Positions 1 through 7,597 of a stretch of 32,126 nucleotides of DNA are shown here, piece by piece. Each line of letters starts with the position of its first letter. Position 1 is the stretch's first letter. The position numbers and the translations under genes are program-made. The stretch covers positions 1-32,126 of the forward strand of contig NZ_JACHGN010000031.1 of assembly GCF_014202315.1 (NCBI RefSeq), in the 5' to 3' direction. This stretch comes from Thermocatellispora tengchongensis (GTDB taxonomy: Bacteria > Actinomycetota > Actinomycetes > Streptosporangiales > Streptosporangiaceae). Below the pieces are notes generated by a model. That model did no database searches. It was given only the letters and a program-made list of their open reading frames with translations, and was not told the origin of the DNA.

Positions 1-2
1 TG

Positions 3-86
3 CGCTGCTGCCCGCACCGCGCCACCACGATCGTGCAGGCCATCCTCGTCCTGCAGCTCATCGAAGAAGGTCGCTACTCAGGATGA
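3..86 (+). CDS. C-terminal end of an unidentified protein (5' end outside window)
   Basis: This frame is open from the window edge to a TGA at 84-86 and has almost pure G/C third positions, so it is probably the last 27 codons of a real gene. The visible end reads ...TTIVQAILVLQLIEEGRYSG, a hydrophobic helix and short polar tail. I do not recognise the family from so little. The stop lies 3 nt before the GTG start of the beta-mannosidase, so the two genes are probably in one operon and this one may also act in glycan use. Confidence 0.5.
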   Translation, partial: RCCPHRATTIVQAILVLQLIEEGRYSG

Positions 87-89
87 AAA

Positions 90-2492
90 GTGCTCCATGT
101 GAGTGCGCACCGCCCGCTGGATCGCGGCTGGACCGTGACCGCGGTCTCGGCCGAGCCGCCCATCGACGGAGTGCCCGCCACCGTCCCCGGCTGCGTGCAT
201 ACCGACCTGTTCGCGGCCGGCCTCATCGACGACCCCTACCTCGACGACAACGAGGACCGGCTGACCTGGATCGGCCGCACGGAGTGGCGGTACGAGACCG
301 AGTTCACCGCGCCCGCGGACGGCCACGACCGGGCGGACCTGGTGTTCCACGGGCTGGACACGGTCGCCACGGTGATCCTCAACGGAGCCGAGATCGGGAC
401 CACGGCCAACATGCACCGGACCTACCGCTTCCCGGTGCGCGAGCTGCTGCGCCCCGGCCGCAACACGCTGGCCGTGCACTTCGCGTCGCCCTACGCGTAC
501 GCCGAGCGCTGGCGCGACGCGCTCGGCGACCGCCCCGGCCCCTATCCCGAGCCCTACCCCTTCATCCGCAAGATGGCCTGCAACTTCGGCTGGGACTGGG
601 GCCCCACCCTGGTCACCTCCGGCATCTGGCGGCCGGTCACCCTGCACACCTGGACGACCGCCCGGCTCGCCCAGGTCCGCCCGGAGGTCACCCTCGACGG
701 GCGCGACGGCCTGGTGCGGGTGCACGTGACGGTGGAACGCGCCGCGACCGGCACACCGCTCACCCTGACCGCACAGGTGGCCGGCGCGTCCGTTGCGGCC
801 TGGCTCGGGCCGGACGAGCACGAGGCCGTGCTGGAACTGCGGGTGCCGGAGCCGGCCCGATGGTGGCCGCGCGGGTACGGCGAGCAGGCGCTGCACCAGC
901 TCACCGTGCGCCTGGCGGAGACCGGGGAGACCTGGCGGCGCAAGGTGGGCTTCCGCTCGATCCGCCTGGACACCGCGCCCGACCCGGCGGGCGGCTCGGC
1001 CTTCACCCTCGTCGTCAACGACGTGCCGGTGTTCGTGCGCGGCGCCAACTGGATACCTGACGACTGCTTCCCGTCCCGGGTGACCCGCGACCGGCTGGCC
1101 CGGCGGTTCCGCCAGGCGTGCGACGCCAACGTGAACCTGCTGCGGGTGTGGGGCGGCGGCCTGTACGAGAGCGACGACTTCTACGACCTCGCCGACGAAC
1201 TCGGCCTGCTGGTCTTCCAGGACTTCCCGTTCGCCTGCGCCGCCTACCCCGAGGAGGAGCCGATCGGCTCGGAGGTGGCGGCCGAGGCCCGCGAGCAGGT
1301 GGTCCGCCTGGCGCCGCACCCGAGCCTGGCGCTGTGGATCGGCAACAACGAGAACTTCATGGGCTACGCCGACTGGGGCTGGCGGGAACCGCTGGCCGGC
1401 CGCACCTGGGGCAGCGCCTACTACCTGGACCTGCTGCCGCGCGTCGTCGCGGAGCTGGACCCGACGCGCCCGTACTGGCCGGGCACGCCGTACTCGGGCG
1501 ACCCCGCCCGCCACCCCAACGCGCCCGAGCACGGCACCGTGCACATCTGGGACGTGTGGAACGAGCTGGACTACACGCACTACGCGACCTGGCGTCCGCG
1601 ATTCGTCGCCGAGTTCGGCTTCCAGGGCCCGCCCGCCTACGCCACCCTGCGCCGGTCCGTGACCGCCGGCCCGCTCACCGCCGACTCCGCCCACCAGAAG
1701 GCGGAGGACGGCCAGGGCAAGCTGCTGCGCGGCCTGGGCGCGCACCTTCCGCGGCCCGCCACGTTCGACGACTGGCACTACTACACCCAGCTCAACCAGG
1801 CCAGGGCGGTCGTCTTCGGCGTCGAGCGGTTCCGCGCCCTCATGCCGTACTGCATGGGGACGATCGTCTGGCAGCTCAACGACTGCTGGCCGGTCACCTC
1901 CTGGGCGGCGGTGGACGGGGACGGCCGCCCCAAGCCCCTGTGGTACGCCCTGCGCCGCGCCTACGCCGACCGCCTGCTGACCGTGCAGGACGGCCACCTC
2001 GTCGTGATCAACGACGGCCCCGAGCCCTGGTCGGGCGATCTGGAACTGGTACGGTGCCGGCTCACCGGCGAGCCGGTGGCCAAGGAGTCGGCACGGGTGA
2101 GCGTGCCGCCGCGGGCCGTGGCACGCGTCCCGGTCACCGGGCTCGTCGCCTCCGCCGACCCGGCGGCCGAGCTGCTGCTGGCCACCCTGGAGGACGCGCG
2201 GCTCGTCCACTTCTTCGCCGAGGACACCGCCATCGCCTATCCTCCGGCCGCCTTCGACGCCGAGGCGCGGCGGGTGGCCGACGGCTACCGGGTCACCGTC
2301 AGCGCGCGTACGATCCTGCGGGACCTGGCCCTGTTCCCCGACCGGCTCGATTCCGACGCCACCGTGGACGACATGCTGGTCACCCTGCTGCCGGGGGAGC
2401 AGGCGGTCTTCCACGTGCGCAGCGCGCGCGACCTCGACCCCGCCGCGCTCACCTCCGCGCCCGTGCTGCGCTGCGTCAACGACGGAAAGTAG
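90..2492 (+). CDS. Beta-mannosidase, glycoside hydrolase family 2
   Basis: Predicted retaining exo-beta-mannosidase that removes terminal beta-D-mannose from manno-oligosaccharides; no signal peptide, so probably cytoplasmic. It has 800 aa, close to the usual 800-860. The N-terminal jelly-roll (about 1-190) carries VPGCVHTDL and NFGWDWGP, both typical of GH2 mannosidases. An Ig-like GH2 domain (about 190-290) and the TIM barrel (about 295-630) follow. The likely acid/base is Glu421 in IGNNEN and the likely nucleophile is Glu508 in FVAEFGFQG. The active-site motif GTIVWQLNDCWPVTSW is also present. I chose the GTG at 90 because an AGGA-type ribosome-binding site precedes it and it follows the previous stop closely. 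The next gene starts 7 nt after its stop, so they are probably co-transcribed. GH2 assignment is firm; mannoside preference is by family resemblance. Confidence 0.9.
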   Translation: MLHVSAHRPLDRGWTVTAVSAEPPIDGVPATVPGCVHTDLFAAGLIDDPYLDDNEDRLTWIGRTEWRYETEFTAPADGHDRADLVFHGLDTVATVILNGAEIGTTANMHRTYRFPVRELLRPGRNTLAVHFASPYAYAERWRDALGDRPGPYPEPYPFIRKMACNFGWDWGPTLVTSGIWRPVTLHTWTTARLAQVRPEVTLDGRDGLVRVHVTVERAATGTPLTLTAQVAGASVAAWLGPDEHEAVLELRVPEPARWWPRGYGEQALHQLTVRLAETGETWRRKVGFRSIRLDTAPDPAGGSAFTLVVNDVPVFVRGANWIPDDCFPSRVTRDRLARRFRQACDANVNLLRVWGGGLYESDDFYDLADELGLLVFQDFPFACAAYPEEEPIGSEVAAEAREQVVRLAPHPSLALWIGNNENFMGYADWGWREPLAGRTWGSAYYLDLLPRVVAELDPTRPYWPGTPYSGDPARHPNAPEHGTVHIWDVWNELDYTHYATWRPRFVAEFGFQGPPAYATLRRSVTAGPLTADSAHQKAEDGQGKLLRGLGAHLPRPATFDDWHYYTQLNQARAVVFGVERFRALMPYCMGTIVWQLNDCWPVTSWAAVDGDGRPKPLWYALRRAYADRLLTVQDGHLVVINDGPEPWSGDLELVRCRLTGEPVAKESARVSVPPRAVARVPVTGLVASADPAAELLLATLEDARLVHFFAEDTAIAYPPAAFDAEARRVADGYRVTVSARTILRDLALFPDRLDSDATVDDMLVTLLPGEQAVFHVRSARDLDPAALTSAPVLRCVNDGK

Positions 2493-2499
2493 GGCGCCC

Positions 2500-4293
2500 A
2501 TGCGATCCACCCCCACCCCCACCGCCGACACCGCCACCGACGACGCCGCCCACCTGGCCGCCTACGTGGCCGACCTGGACGCCCGTTACGACCCGGACGT
2601 CCGGATGCCCTGGTGCCATGCCACCGGCCCCGGCTACCACACCCGCGTCGCCGAAGGCGCCCGCGCCCACCAGACCAAGGAGGCGGCCGACTACGCCATC
2701 GCACTGCTGCGCCTGGGCCGCGCGGAGCGGGCCGGCGAGGTCCTGGACGCGCTGGTCGCCCTCCAGGTGACCGATCCGCTCGCGGCGCACTACGGAATCT
2801 GGGGCTGGTTCCTGGAGGAGCCCCCCGAGCGGATGGACCCGGCCGACTGGAACTGGGCCGACTTCATCGGGGTGCGGCTGGCGCAGGTGCTCGCCGGGCA
2901 CGGCGACCGGCTCGCCCCCGGCCTGCGCGACCGGGTGCGTGCCGCGCTGCACCACGCCGCGATGGCGATCTTCCGCAGGAACGCCGACCCGGGTTACACC
3001 AACATCGCCGTGATGGGCGCGGTGACCGTCGCCGCGGCGGCGGAGATCCTGCACGCCGCCACCCCCGCCTCTCCCGGCCTCGGCCCCCTCGGCTCCGGCC
3101 TGCTGCTGGAGTACGCCCGGCGGCGGCTGCGCGCCGTCCTGACCCTGCACGACGAGGCGGGCGGGTTCACCGAGTACAACTCGCCCGCGTACGGGCGGGT
3201 GGTGCTGGAGGAACTGGAGCGGGCGGCGCTGATCGTGGCCGACCCCGAGTTCCGGGAGCTCGCCGAGCGGCTCCGGGAACGCACCTGGGCGGCGCTCGCG
3301 GCCCGCTTCCACCCGGCGACGGGCCAGCTCGCCGGCCCGATGAGCCGCGCCTACCACGACTGGATCCAGCCCGGCCTGGCCGGCTACCTCCGGGCCCAGA
3401 CCGGCGCGGCGATCGTGGCCCGGGAGGAGCCCCGCGACGCCCCGCTCCTGGTGCCCCCGCTTCTGGTGCCCCCGCTCCCGTGCCCCCCGCACATCGCCGG
3501 CCGCTTCCGCGCCCTCCCCGAGGCGCCTTACACCGTACGCACCCGGTTCGGCTCCGAGACGACCGGCACCTCATGGCTCGACGAGGACGCCTGCCTGGGC
3601 TCGGCCGAGGAGGAGTTCGCCTGGGTCCAGCGCCGCCCGCTGCTCGGCTACTGGCGCACCCCCGACGACCCGGCCGTGGTGCTGCGCGCCCGGATGCTGC
3701 TGAACGGCCACGACCTGAGCGCCGCCTGGTGCCGCAACCACCAGGACGGCCCCCGCGTGCTGTCGGCCTGGTGGCTCAGCTACGACTCCGGCGACTTCCA
3801 CCCCGCGCTCGACCGGCCCGCCGGCAGCGTCTTCCACGTCGCGGACCTGCGGCTGGTCGTCTCGCTGCGGGGCCGCGGAGTGTGGGCGCGCGAGCAGCGC
3901 GAGCAGCGCGAGCAGGGCGAGCCGGCCGCCGGCGTGCTCGCGCTGGGCGCCGGCGACCGGTACGCGGTCGTCCACACCGCGCCCGGCGAGTTCCTCGGCC
4001 GGACCGCGACCTGGCGAATCGTGGAAGAGGACGGCGAGGCCCGCGCCGAGCTCGTCCTGTACGCCGGCCCGCCCACCCCGGTCGACTTCCACCACGCCCG
4101 GCTGCGCGCCGCCTTCGCCCTGGAACTGCTCACCACCGGCACGCCACCCCGCACGGCCGTACTGACCGGCGAGGAGACCGGAAAGGAGACCGGCGAGGAG
4201 ACGTGCGAGGCGACCGCGCCCGGCCGGATCCACTGGCGCTGGGACACCCTGACCGTCACCACCCCGCTCGACCCGACGCCCTTCGGCAGGTAG
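2500..4293 (+). CDS. Unknown protein, possibly an alpha/alpha-toroid glycan-active protein
   Basis: A 597-aa protein I cannot assign to a named family. The first 330 residues or so are helix-rich with aromatic motifs (HYGIWGWFLEEPP, DWNWADFIG, GGFTEYNSPAYGR, RAYHDWIQPGL). This is how alpha/alpha-toroid lyases and hydrolases often look. The second half is beta-rich with conserved-looking Trp, His and Tyr, like the beta-sandwich of heparinase-type enzymes. No signal peptide is visible. It starts 7 nt after the beta-mannosidase stop, so it is probably an operon partner acting on a related glycan; that function is inference. There are three short low-complexity tracts: LLVPP duplicated near 3448-3480, EQR repeats near 3894-3920 and an ETG/EET stretch near 4168-4212. 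They look like replication-slippage inserts in loops. Confidence 0.8.
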   Translation: MRSTPTPTADTATDDAAHLAAYVADLDARYDPDVRMPWCHATGPGYHTRVAEGARAHQTKEAADYAIALLRLGRAERAGEVLDALVALQVTDPLAAHYGIWGWFLEEPPERMDPADWNWADFIGVRLAQVLAGHGDRLAPGLRDRVRAALHHAAMAIFRRNADPGYTNIAVMGAVTVAAAAEILHAATPASPGLGPLGSGLLLEYARRRLRAVLTLHDEAGGFTEYNSPAYGRVVLEELERAALIVADPEFRELAERLRERTWAALAARFHPATGQLAGPMSRAYHDWIQPGLAGYLRAQTGAAIVAREEPRDAPLLVPPLLVPPLPCPPHIAGRFRALPEAPYTVRTRFGSETTGTSWLDEDACLGSAEEEFAWVQRRPLLGYWRTPDDPAVVLRARMLLNGHDLSAAWCRNHQDGPRVLSAWWLSYDSGDFHPALDRPAGSVFHVADLRLVVSLRGRGVWAREQREQREQGEPAAGVLALGAGDRYAVVHTAPGEFLGRTATWRIVEEDGEARAELVLYAGPPTPVDFHHARLRAAFALELLTTGTPPRTAVLTGEETGKETGEETCEATAPGRIHWRWDTLTVTTPLDPTPFGR

Positions 4294-4336
4294 CGGCAGG
4301 GCGATCGGCCCGGATGAGTCCTTCCGCGGGTCGTGG

Positions 4337-4399
4337 TCAGGACGTCCAGGCCCGCACGCAGGCGGTGAAGTCCGTCGGCCGGCGGCCGAGGACCTGGTG
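4337..4399 (-). pseudogene. 3' remnant of an NmrA/SDR-type NAD(P)-binding reductase
   Basis: Read on the minus strand this short stretch gives HQVLGRRPTDFTACVRAWTS and then a stop at 4337-4339. It resembles the end of NmrA-like NAD(P)-binding reductases, which often finish with GRxPxxFxxxVRxW. The rest of the gene is missing: immediately upstream the sequence becomes the AraC remnant on the opposite strand. Such reductases often lie next to AraC-type regulators, so one deletion could have removed the 5' ends of both. The match is short, so confidence is moderate. Confidence 0.4.
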
Positions 4400-4400
4400 G

Positions 4401-4634
4401 CTGATCCACGACCCGGCGCACCCCTGGACCGTCGCCCGTCTGGCGGGGAAGGTGGGCGCCTCACACGCCCGCTTCGCCCAGCGCTTCACCCGGCTGGTGG
4501 GCCGGCCGCCGATGGCCTACCTCACCGAGTGGCGCATCTGGCCGGCCGCCGACCTGCTCGCCCGGACCGACGCCACGATCGACGCCATCGCCCGCATGCG
4601 CGCCCGCCCCGGCCTGACAGTCGCGCACCACTGA
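4401..4634 (+). pseudogene. AraC-family regulator remnant (part of the helix-turn-helix domain)
   Basis: One frame encodes LIHDPAHPWTVARLAGKVG, then the first AraC helix-turn-helix (ARFAQRFTRLVGRPPMAYL) and TEWRIWPAADLLARTDATIDAIA. This matches the DNA-binding domain of AraC regulators of the cupin_6 type. The N-terminal cupin sensor is absent. After IDAIA the expected second helix-turn-helix (usually R.VGYGS...F.RAFKR) is replaced by MRARPGLTVAHH and a stop, so the 3' end is also lost or frameshifted. There is no usable start codon or ribosome-binding site. It is a degraded gene and should not produce a working regulator. Confidence 0.75.
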
Positions 4635-4676
4635 CGCCCAAGTGCGCTGCAAGCGGTGGTCCCTACCGTACGCCGG

Positions 4677-5480
4677 GTGCGAAGGCTGCTGATCACCGGG
4701 CTTCTGGTGTTGTCGTTGAGCGGGTGCGGGATCGTGACGCTGCAGGTGGGTGACGGGCAGGAGGGCGCGGTGAACGCCGGTCGTACGGGCGAGGCCGGGC
4801 AGGGCGACGGCGGCGCGCGCCTGGGCGAGGTGGAGCCGGGCGTGCTCAAGGGGCGGGTGGTGGACCAGGCCGGGCAGCCGATCGCCGGGGCGACGATCTT
4901 CGCGGACAATCAGCTCCTGTACAACTCCAACGCGATCGGGACGACCGACGCCGACGGCTACTACCGGGTGGAGACGCCCGGCTCGTTCACCTTCCACGCC
5001 AGCGGCCAGGTGAAGCGGCAACTGGACGGCCAGGAGTACGTCCTGGACCTGGAGCCGGACAGCGACGAGCCCTTCGCGGGCCCGACCGGCGCGATCAGGA
5101 ACTTCACCTGGAAGCTCGCCGGCCCCAAGGCCAACGGCCAGGGGCACCACGGCGGGTCGGTGCTGTTCTACTTCGGGCTCGACGGGGCGAACTCCAACGT
5201 CTTCCTGGAGGACGAGAAGGTGACGCTCACCCTCGCCCCGGAGGGCCCGCTCATCGACGGGTCGGCGGGCGAGACGCTCAGCGTCCAGGCGCAGCGCACC
5301 CCCGACGGGTCCGGCGTCCAGGGCGTGCCGATCGGCCGCTACCGGATCACGGCGAGCTACGAGGGCAGCCCGCTGCGGATCAGGCTCCGCAACACCGGCG
5401 AGTACGCCTCGGAGGTCGTGGCCGGCTTCAGCGGCGTGGTCACGGGCGTGTACCAGATCGAGCTGGAGGTGACCCCGTAG
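4677..5480 (+). CDS. Lipoprotein with a carboxypeptidase-regulatory-like beta domain
   Basis: Predicted secreted lipoprotein of 267 aa. The N-terminus MRRLLITGLLVLSLSGC is a classic lipoprotein signal with lipobox LSGC, giving lipidation at Cys17. A Gly-rich linker is followed by a transthyretin/CNA-B-like fold (about 50-95) beginning LKGRVVDQAGQPIAGATI and including TTDADGYYRVETPG. The remaining 160 residues are beta-rich and unassigned. I prefer the GTG at 4677: TACCGT at 4664-4669 is a plausible -10 box that would start the transcript at this codon (leaderless), and no ribosome-binding site precedes the in-frame GTG at 4656, which would add seven residues. Its cell-surface partner is unknown. 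It sits alone between the regulator scar and the aldehyde dehydrogenase. Confidence 0.8.
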   Translation: MRRLLITGLLVLSLSGCGIVTLQVGDGQEGAVNAGRTGEAGQGDGGARLGEVEPGVLKGRVVDQAGQPIAGATIFADNQLLYNSNAIGTTDADGYYRVETPGSFTFHASGQVKRQLDGQEYVLDLEPDSDEPFAGPTGAIRNFTWKLAGPKANGQGHHGGSVLFYFGLDGANSNVFLEDEKVTLTLAPEGPLIDGSAGETLSVQAQRTPDGSGVQGVPIGRYRITASYEGSPLRIRLRNTGEYASEVVAGFSGVVTGVYQIELEVTP

Positions 5481-5515
5481 CCGCCGTGCCGGCCGGATGA
5501 CGTACCGCGGCTACG
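5476..5515 (+). terminator. Candidate terminator after the lipoprotein gene
   Basis: A perfect 9-bp inverted repeat, CGTAGCCGC at 5476-5484 and GCGGCTACG at 5507-5515, spans the lipoprotein stop codon. The 22-nt loop contains a further self-complementary CCGGCCGG. There is no T-run, which is common for actinobacterial terminators. Confidence 0.45.
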
Positions 5516-5640
5516 TCGGATGTCGCGGACGGGTCGGGCCGGATGTCCCGAGGACGGCGGCATGGGCCGATGTAGCGTGGCGCAACGGCACCAAGGCCGG
5601 GGCCGGCCGCGGCCCGGCGACGACCCCGAGGTGACAGCCG

Positions 5641-7104
5641 ATGACGTCCCTGGACCACCTGCCCGAGATCAGGACCGAGCTCTACATCGACGGCGAGCCG
5701 CGCGGGGCCGACGACGCGCTGCAGGTGATCGACCCGGCCGACGGCGTCTCGGTGGTCGGCTACGCCGCCGCGGCCGACGCCAAGCAGGCCGCCTCGGCGG
5801 TCGCCGCGGCGCACCGCGCCTTCCCGGAGTGGGCGGCCCGTACGCCGCGCGAGCGCGCCGAGCTGCTGGCCGCCGCGCTGGCCCCGCTCGAGGCCGACCG
5901 CCCGGCCACCGCCGAGGTGCTGACCCGCGAGAACGGCAAGATCCGGATGGAGTCGCTGATCGACTCCGCCGTGTTCGAGCACCGCTGCCGCATGGTCATC
6001 GGCCTGGCCGGCGAGATCGGGGCGGTGACCACCCTGCCGGCGCCGCCGTACCGTACCGAGATCTCGCACCTGCCGCTGGGCGTGGTGACGATCATCGTGC
6101 CGTTCAACTGGCCGCCGGCGATCCTGGGGGCCTCGCTGCCGCAGGCGCTGCTGGCCGGCAACACGGTGGTGGTCAAGCCGCCGCCCACCGCGCCGCTGGC
6201 CACCGCGCGGACGGCGCGGCTGGTGGCCGAGGGCCTGCCCCCGGGCGTGCTCAACGTCGTCACCGGCGCCGACGCGGAGATCGGCGCGGCGCTGATCCAG
6301 GACGACCGGGTGAAGAAGGTCTGCTTCACCGGCAGCCCCGCCGGCGGCAGGCGGATCATGGCCATGGCCGCGGAGACCCTGACCCGCGTGACCCTGGAGC
6401 TGGGCGGCAACGACCCGGCGATCGTGCTCGCCGACGCGGTTCTCGACTCCGAGGCGATGCTGCGGCTGGCCGACTCCGCCTTCGCCTCCGCCGGTCAGAT
6501 CTGCATGGCCACCAAGCGCCTGTACGTGCACCGCTCGCGCTACGACGAGGTGGTGGAGGGCCTGTCCGGGCTGCTCGACGCCACCCGCCTGGGCCACGGT
6601 CTGGCCCGCGGGGTGACGATGGGGCCGCTGCACAGCCCGCGGCAGCGGGACTACGTACGGGAGCTGCTGGACCAGGCCCGCGCCTGCGGCGCCGAGGTCC
6701 GCGAGTTCGGCCGGGCCGCCGACGGCGAGGACGTCTCCCGCGGCAACTTCCTGCGGCCGTCGCTGGTGCTCGACCCTCCGGACCACGCCCGCGTCGTGGT
6801 GGAGGAGCAGTTCGGCCCCACCCTGCCCATCCTGCCCTTCGACGACGAGGACGACGTCGTCGCCCGCGCCAACGACACCTGGGCGGGCCTGTGCTCCTCG
6901 GTCTGGACCGCCGACCCGGACCGGGCGGCCGCCATCGCCGGCCGGCTGCGCAGCGGCTACACCTTCGTCAACGCGCACGGCGCGGGCCACCTCGACGAGC
7001 GGGCCCCGTTCGGCGGCTTCGGCCACAGCGGCATGGGGCGAGAGCTGGGCATCGAGGGCATCCGCGAGTTCATGGACACCCACGCCGTCGGCTTCCCCGC
7101 CTGA
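5641..7104 (+). CDS. NAD(P)-dependent aldehyde dehydrogenase
   Basis: Oxidises an aldehyde to a carboxylic acid with NAD(P)+; cytoplasmic. At 487 aa it is a normal-length member of the ALDH superfamily. Visible motifs are VPFNWPPA (oxyanion Asn156), VVVKPPP (cofactor-binding Lys), FTGSPAGG, LELGGNDP with general base Glu253, AGQICMA with catalytic nucleophile Cys288, and EEQFGPTLPI near the C-terminus. The start has a good ribosome-binding site (GAGGTGA, 6 nt upstream). It is monocistronic, with a hairpin just after its stop. The physiological aldehyde cannot be read from sequence. It is tempting to connect it with the nearby lipid-forming operon, but it is on the other strand and separated by a small gene, so I do not claim a link. 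Confidence 0.92.
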   Translation: MTSLDHLPEIRTELYIDGEPRGADDALQVIDPADGVSVVGYAAAADAKQAASAVAAAHRAFPEWAARTPRERAELLAAALAPLEADRPATAEVLTRENGKIRMESLIDSAVFEHRCRMVIGLAGEIGAVTTLPAPPYRTEISHLPLGVVTIIVPFNWPPAILGASLPQALLAGNTVVVKPPPTAPLATARTARLVAEGLPPGVLNVVTGADAEIGAALIQDDRVKKVCFTGSPAGGRRIMAMAAETLTRVTLELGGNDPAIVLADAVLDSEAMLRLADSAFASAGQICMATKRLYVHRSRYDEVVEGLSGLLDATRLGHGLARGVTMGPLHSPRQRDYVRELLDQARACGAEVREFGRAADGEDVSRGNFLRPSLVLDPPDHARVVVEEQFGPTLPILPFDDEDDVVARANDTWAGLCSSVWTADPDRAAAIAGRLRSGYTFVNAHGAGHLDERAPFGGFGHSGMGRELGIEGIREFMDTHAVGFPA

Positions 7105-7128
7105 TCCTGGCCCGGACCTCCAGGGGCC

Positions 7129-7163
7129 CGGGCGGGGCGGCGGAAAACCCGTTGCCCCGCCCG
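7129..7163 (+). terminator. Terminator hairpin after the aldehyde dehydrogenase gene
   Basis: Perfect 10-bp GC-rich stem: CGGGCGGGGC at 7129-7138 pairs with GCCCCGCCCG at 7154-7163 across a 15-nt loop, 25 nt after the stop. Its right arm overlaps the -35 region of the candidate promoter for the small-gene unit. Confidence 0.6.
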
Positions 7164-7181
7164 TGACGGGCCCCGTAGTGT
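7152..7181 (+). promoter_or_regulatory. Candidate housekeeping promoter giving a leaderless transcript
   Basis: TTGCCC at 7152-7157 and TAGTGT at 7176-7181 are separated by 18 nt and fit a sigma-70/HrdB-type promoter. The start point, about 7 nt after the -10 box, would fall on the ATG at 7188. Sequence match only. Confidence 0.45.
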
Positions 7182-7187
7182 CGGGGC

Positions 7188-7208
7188 ATGCGCATCTTTC
7201 CTTACTGA
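7188..7208 (+). CDS. Possible leaderless leader peptide MRIFPY
   Basis: The six-codon frame ATG-CGC-ATC-TTT-CCT-TAC-TGA starts where the candidate promoter would begin transcription. It is followed by a 135-nt untranslated stretch containing complementary segments (GCCGGTC at 7232-7238 with GACCGGC at 7295-7301) and then a gene with a strong ribosome-binding site. That layout is typical of translation-dependent attenuators. What it might sense is unknown. The frame is so short that chance is a real alternative. Confidence 0.3.
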   Translation: MRIFPY

Positions 7209-7343
7209 CGGCGCCTGATCGGCCCACGCCGGCCGGTCCCGCCGCAGGCTTCGGCTTTTCGACCCGTCCGTTCAGACGCGGTGGCTGAGGCCCCGACCGG
7301 CACGCGATCCGCTGCCGCGTCGTCATGAGTAAGGAGAACGTGT

Positions 7344-7541
7344 ATGCCCACCTATGTCGTCCCAGCGAGCCGCAAGGCGGCCAAGAAACACCGGACCGCC
7401 CCGGCGCAGGCGCCCGCCGATCCCGGTCAGCGCCCCGGTCTTCCCGAACGCCGGCTGCCGTCCGCGCCGCGCCGCATCCCGCTGCCGCCCACCCCGGTGC
7501 GGCGCACGCCGCCGCCGAGGCGGCTGCCCAAGGGCCGCTGA
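7344..7541 (+). CDS. Small basic Pro/Arg-rich protein of unknown function
   Basis: A 65-aa protein starting MPTYVVPASRKAAKKHR with a tail rich in Pro and Arg (PLPPTPVRRTPPPRRLPKGR). Strongly basic, no membrane segment, no recognised domain; such a composition is consistent with nucleic-acid or ribosome binding, but that is only a suggestion. A near-consensus ribosome-binding site (AAGGAG at 7330-7335, 8 nt upstream) supports the ATG at 7344. The overlapping in-frame alternative at 7325 in another frame has no ribosome-binding site. It lies downstream of the candidate leader peptide and converges with the PKS/ole operon, sharing a terminator with it. Confidence 0.6.
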   Translation: MPTYVVPASRKAAKKHRTAPAQAPADPGQRPGLPERRLPSAPRRIPLPPTPVRRTPPPRRLPKGR

Positions 7542-7556
7542 GACAGCGGCGGCTCC

Positions 7557-7597
7557 GACCTCCTGACCATCGTCTTCGCGGCGGTGGTCAGGAGGTC
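7557..7597. terminator. Bidirectional terminator overlapping the oleB stop codon
   Basis: Perfect 13-bp inverted repeat: GACCTCCTGACCA at 7557-7569 and TGGTCAGGAGGTC at 7585-7597. Five more pairs (two of them G-T) extend the stem to a 5-nt loop containing TTCG. It lies between two convergent genes and the right arm covers the last codons and TGA of oleB, so it can end transcription in both directions. No T-run follows on either strand. Confidence 0.75.

Noticed and set aside
78-2537. An 819-codon open frame antisense to the beta-mannosidase
   Set aside because: No recognisable motifs and composition of a shadow frame; the sense strand is a clear GH2 enzyme.
5641-7104. The aldehyde dehydrogenase as part of the olefin pathway
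   Set aside because: It is on the opposite strand, has its own terminator and is separated by another transcription unit; the Ole route needs no aldehyde step.
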